From assembly GCF_016859285.1 (NCBI RefSeq), contig NC_053418.1, positions 484,501 through 548,500 of the forward strand: a stretch of DNA of 64,000 nucleotides. Reading direction: 5' to 3'. Each line of letters opens with the position of its first letter. Position 1 is the first letter of the stretch. Positions 60,801 through 64,000 of the stretch are shown here, piece by piece. The position numbers and the translations under genes were made by a program. The notes under the pieces are model-generated. The model had not been told where the DNA came from. It ran no database searches and worked only from the letters and a program-made list of their open reading frames with translations. Origin of the DNA: Xiphias gladius (lineage: Eukaryota > Chordata > Actinopteri > Istiophoriformes > Xiphiidae).

Positions 60801-61972
60801 ATGGCTGCTGGGCGAGTTTAGCCCGCATTTTGATGCCTTTAACCCGGGCGGGTATTAAATAAGGACAGTCAGAGTCGCTCCTGTAACGTGTTTATTCATG
60901 CTGAGCACAAAGGACTACAGGTATCCCGGGCGCTTCGGCCATCTCCCCGCATCCGCATTTTACCGTACAAACATCCCCCCTCCCCCACCGCGCCAACACC
61001 GTGGAACTTTCCAGAACCCCCCCTCCCCACCACCACCACCCCTCCCCCGCGAACACAGGAACCGGCGTCGTTAGCTCCAGCGGCTAACGTGCCGCGGCAC
61101 ATTTTATATCTTTAGGCGGACCGAAACGAGGACAACACCGTCAAACAATAACGTTTTAAGCTCGGTAAAATAAGGGAGCGTCCCCCCCCCCGGCGGGTGG
61201 AGGCAGCTTTCTCGATGGGCGGCAGCGGAGGTTTCCCGGGCTTCGGCGAAGGCCGCGAAACGCTGCAACAAAGAACGGCGGTGACTGTGTCGTTAACATC
61301 AGCTTAGCCGTTAGCCAACAGTGCCCGGACAGCCTGCCTCTCGACGACTCAGTCCGGGGCCGCGGGCCTTTTGTGGGCCTCGGCGTGACGGAAGCTGGTG
61401 CAGTTTGCCTCTCACCGCGGGTCGTAACCAACAAGCGTTGGCTCGTTAGTCGGTTTTGCAGCTAAACCCGCCCCGAAGGCAACGAAACGCGTCAGTCGGG
61501 ATCATACAGATTTTTTTTACATCACCCCTACAGCATCCATACGGTTTAAACACGAAAAAATACCTTCCTCCGCTATTACAACTGGAGGAAGCTCAATCCG
61601 CACCAACATAAACGCCGCTGTACTGTCACGCTAGCCACCACCGAGGCGCGCTGGCTGGACGCCACAAACACGTGCACATGGTCCCGTCAGCATGTTCGTG
61701 ACAGCTCGGCTAACGTTAGCCGCTGCCCAAGGCGAGCTCCCGACACCGGGGTTTAACATCCCGCAGCCCGCACAGGCACCGAGCGGAGGCGGTTAGCCGA
61801 GACCCAGCGAGGTCTCACTGACCGCGGGGCTGAAACTGACATTCGCCAGCCGCTCTGACAGCCAGCACTCTGGCTACACTTTGTATCACAGACACCGGTT
61901 TACCTCCATCACAACCCGGCCCATGGGTGCACCGTCAGCGGTGATGTCGAAGAAGACTCGGGGGGTGGCCAT
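57887..61972 (-). CDS. ppia: Cyclophilin A, peptidyl-prolyl cis-trans isomerase A
   Basis: Cytosolic cyclophilin that catalyses cis-trans isomerisation of Xaa-Pro bonds and binds cyclosporin A. Exons, minus strand: 61972-61904, 59593-59474, 58784-58612, 58019-57887; 164 aa, all phases matching (human 165). Signature stretches are [15 protein letters not shown] with the catalytic Arg, the [15 protein letters not shown] block with its Phe, the tryptophan at the exon 3/4 junction (TG|G), and [14 protein letters not shown]; the end is IIADCGQL. The first exon reads [20 protein letters not shown]. The exon at 59593-59474 (120 bp) covers what is divided into two exons in mammals. The intron-1 and upstream region is CpG-rich, as expected for a housekeeping gene. 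It is an intact, intron-containing gene and therefore not a processed copy. Confidence 0.97.
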
Positions 61973-62600
61973 TTCAGCAGGCAAAATTGGAGGCGGTAGA
62001 CTGAAGAGTTTTCCGGTGAAGGGACACGGTGGGCCGCAAGGAACCGAAAAAGATGGAGGAATGTGGATTAATTTTATATAAGATACCGAGGGGCGGCGTG
62101 AAACCACGGCGAGCCAATCGGCAACGCCGGAGCATTTAATTGGCGTCGGTTTTAGCAAATCAGCGGGCAGGACAGCTGACGCTCCCTTTTCAGAGGGCTG
62201 TGAATGGCCGGACGCACCTCACGGTGTGTTTGATTCTGGCACCAGAGCGGACTGCTACGGCGGATTTGGATGTTTCCAGGGTTTCCCACGCGCAGCCCCG
62301 CCCCGTTTCGGTGTCCGGGTCGGGAAACCTTGAACTCGCGACTCTCAGAGCAGCGCGCGCCATAGATGAGCGACGGGTCGGGCGCCCAATACGCGCAGCG
62401 CACGCGGTGGCCGAACGTCAAGTCCCGCAGTCGGAGCGCGCTCCCGCCGTCGGGGCGAGATGTCTGTGCGCGGTCACGCGGCCAGGGCGCGGTCCGTCCC
62501 GTTCTCCGCAGAAAGCGAGAAAAGTTTGGTTCGCGTTTGAAAGAACAGAAAAAGTCCCTTCACCGCGGTGGACAGGTGATAAACCGTGACCTGCCGGTGA
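60600..62600. promoter_or_regulatory. ppia: CpG island around ppia exon 1
   Basis: CpG density rises clearly from about 60600 and stays high to about 62600, in contrast to the CpG-poor surroundings. Runs such as ccgcgggcc, ggcgcgcc-like and cgcgcagc are frequent. It includes intron 1, exon 1 and the upstream region. Confidence 0.7.
62073..62080 (-). promoter_or_regulatory. ppia: TATA box of ppia
   Basis: The gene strand reads TATATAAA about 100 bases before the ATG at 61972, which puts the start of transcription near 62045-62050 and a short 5'UTR. Confidence 0.55.
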
Positions 62601-64000
62601 CGGAGGGAGAACCGGTTTCCAGGTTTAGTCTCTAAAAGTGGTTTTCCTACTCGTGGATATAAAAACCTCTTTGTTTTACCTGCGGTTTGTGGGACGTTTC
62701 CCTTCCGTTGGTCAGGAACGTTTTCTTAACGGATGTGGAACATGTTTGGTAGAAAAAGAAAAGGTTCGCGAAACGTTTGGGTGAAAACCAGAACCGATGT
62801 TTCTACTTCCTCTCCCTTTTCATGTTTCCTTCTTTTAGTGCTCTTTTAATATAATATAATATGGATAAATATCAGATTTATCGATATTTGTAATCAATTT
62901 TTTTATTCTTAACAATATCACTAATTAATCATCAAACACGACCTGGAGAAGCAGCAGGAAACGGGTGGAATAATCAAACGGTGTGTTTAAGGTCCACATC
63001 TGATTTTACATGAGGTCAGAATTCAGACGGCCCAACAAGGCCCGACCGCCCTGTTTGCTCTTGTCTTGCAGGTGCAGGTAATTGGTGGGCGGGGCTGTCC
63101 GCCTGGGCCGACTGGGAGCACCTGGGCCCAGTCCTCCCAGTCCTCCCAGTCAGCCCAGAAGCTGCCGCCTTAGGCCTCAGAGAACATCCACGTCTCGTCT
63201 CTTTTTTAACGATGTCACTTCTGTTTGCGGAATAAAGTGGTTTCATTTTTACATGCGGTTCTGGCGTCCGTCCCCTTTATTCGCCGTGACCCTTTGAGCC
63301 GGTCCCGACAAACCACGGGACCAGGGACTTTTCCGGTCGGCCCTGAACCTGGTTCACCTGGCACGATCCACGTGGCAACCGGTGCAGCAGGACTAGGATC
63401 GCGACCGATGGAAGGTGAGACGTCGAGAGAGCAGATCTTGACAGAGAGGGGGCGTGGTATCGCTCGCTGACCTTTAATGACCTTTCACGACCTACGGCTG
63501 ATGCTCACGGGGGGGGGGGGACATCATGAGGGGCGATTCACGGCGTCCTGTTCGTGTCCCGTGCAGGGTCGCGGGGGCCTGGACAGGTACTCATGACGCC
63601 CGCGGGCAGTCCATCGTCCCGTTAACCTGCGCTGCGTGTGTCCGGACTCAGCCGTGGAGGCGCTGGTTTAACTGTGTGTCGGTTACTGCTTGATTCCAGC
63701 GAGGTGTTTCCAGGGTTCTGTATTTACAGCCTGGGTGGGGGGGGCAGGATATCAGAGACGCCTTTCAGTTCAACAGCGGCCCAATCAAGCCGGAACATTA
63801 TCTCTGTAAAGGTGGACTTTGAGGCTGAGCTCACAGGTGGACCTGATAGAGCGGCCACTGTGAGTTCCTCTGGCAGTGGCCCACGACCTCGTATACTCGC
63901 ACCACTAACGAACAGCGGTACGACGACATCGCCGAGCGTGTCCAGTACGTGTTAGAGTGTGGACCTTGTTTTGATTTACTTCAGTCTCTGTTTTTTATTT
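62100..64000. other. GC-rich upstream region, no gene recognised
   Basis: GC-rich sequence with several moderate open frames (for example 62140-62589) that show no domain, no codon bias I can support and no splice consistency. Poly-G runs occur at about 63511 and 63738. A first exon of a gene beyond the window cannot be excluded. Confidence 0.4.

Noticed and set aside
62140..62589. 149-aa open frame upstream of ppia
   Set aside because: Lies in a CpG island where stops are rare; overlapping frames are open on both strands and no domain is recognisable.

Overview
This window looks like a stretch of teleost fish nuclear genome. Genes are split into many short exons with GT-AG introns. (CA)n/(GT)n microsatellites are very dense. 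The interspersed repeats are fish-type: hAT-like elements with CAGTGGTGGAAA-type ends, Tc1-like relics, and a non-LTR retrotransposon with an ATGG-repeat tail. Five protein-coding genes can be assembled exon by exon from the sequence, with splice phases that agree throughout except at one duplicated spot in the first gene.

Layout: (1) 1-9566, plus strand, the 3' half of a long coiled-coil gene whose C-terminus matches centriolin (cntrl). The window opens inside a recent 1163-bp tandem duplication of this gene. (2) 10580-15323, minus strand, a complete tti2 coding region (8 coding exons, 526 aa), tail-to-tail with cntrl. (3) 15.3-24.2 kb, gene-poor, with a GGTTAG-like degenerate repeat (18.2-18.9 kb) and a 1.5-kb 21-bp minisatellite (22.2-23.7 kb). 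(4) 24195-38319, minus strand, complete slc18a1/VMAT1 (16 coding exons, 568 aa). One intron is an almost uninterrupted 1.08-kb polypurine/polypyrimidine tract. (5) 38.3-47.4 kb, mostly repeats (a second 21-bp minisatellite, Tc1 and LINE relics), plus two possible upstream exons of slc18a1. (6) 47.48-52.56 kb, plus strand, a dickkopf-family gene (dkk4-like) with a TATA box, a complete second cysteine-rich domain and no visible first one. (7) 52.6-57.5 kb, hAT-like copies, one split by a LINE. (8) 57638-62080, minus strand, complete ppia (cyclophilin A) with a CpG-rich, TATA-containing promoter. (9) 62.1-64 kb, GC-rich sequence with no gene recognised.

The genes do not form a pathway: a centriole scaffold protein, a PIKK-chaperone (TTT complex) subunit, a vesicular monoamine transporter, a secreted Wnt antagonist and a cytosolic prolyl isomerase. 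No wholly new system was found. The most notable signals are structural: the frame-breaking duplication in cntrl, a heptad-by-heptad 21-bp expansion inside cntrl exons, the giant pyrimidine tract at an slc18a1 splice acceptor, exons bracketed by complementary (GT)n/(AC)n tracts, and the dickkopf gene that seems to lack its first cysteine domain.
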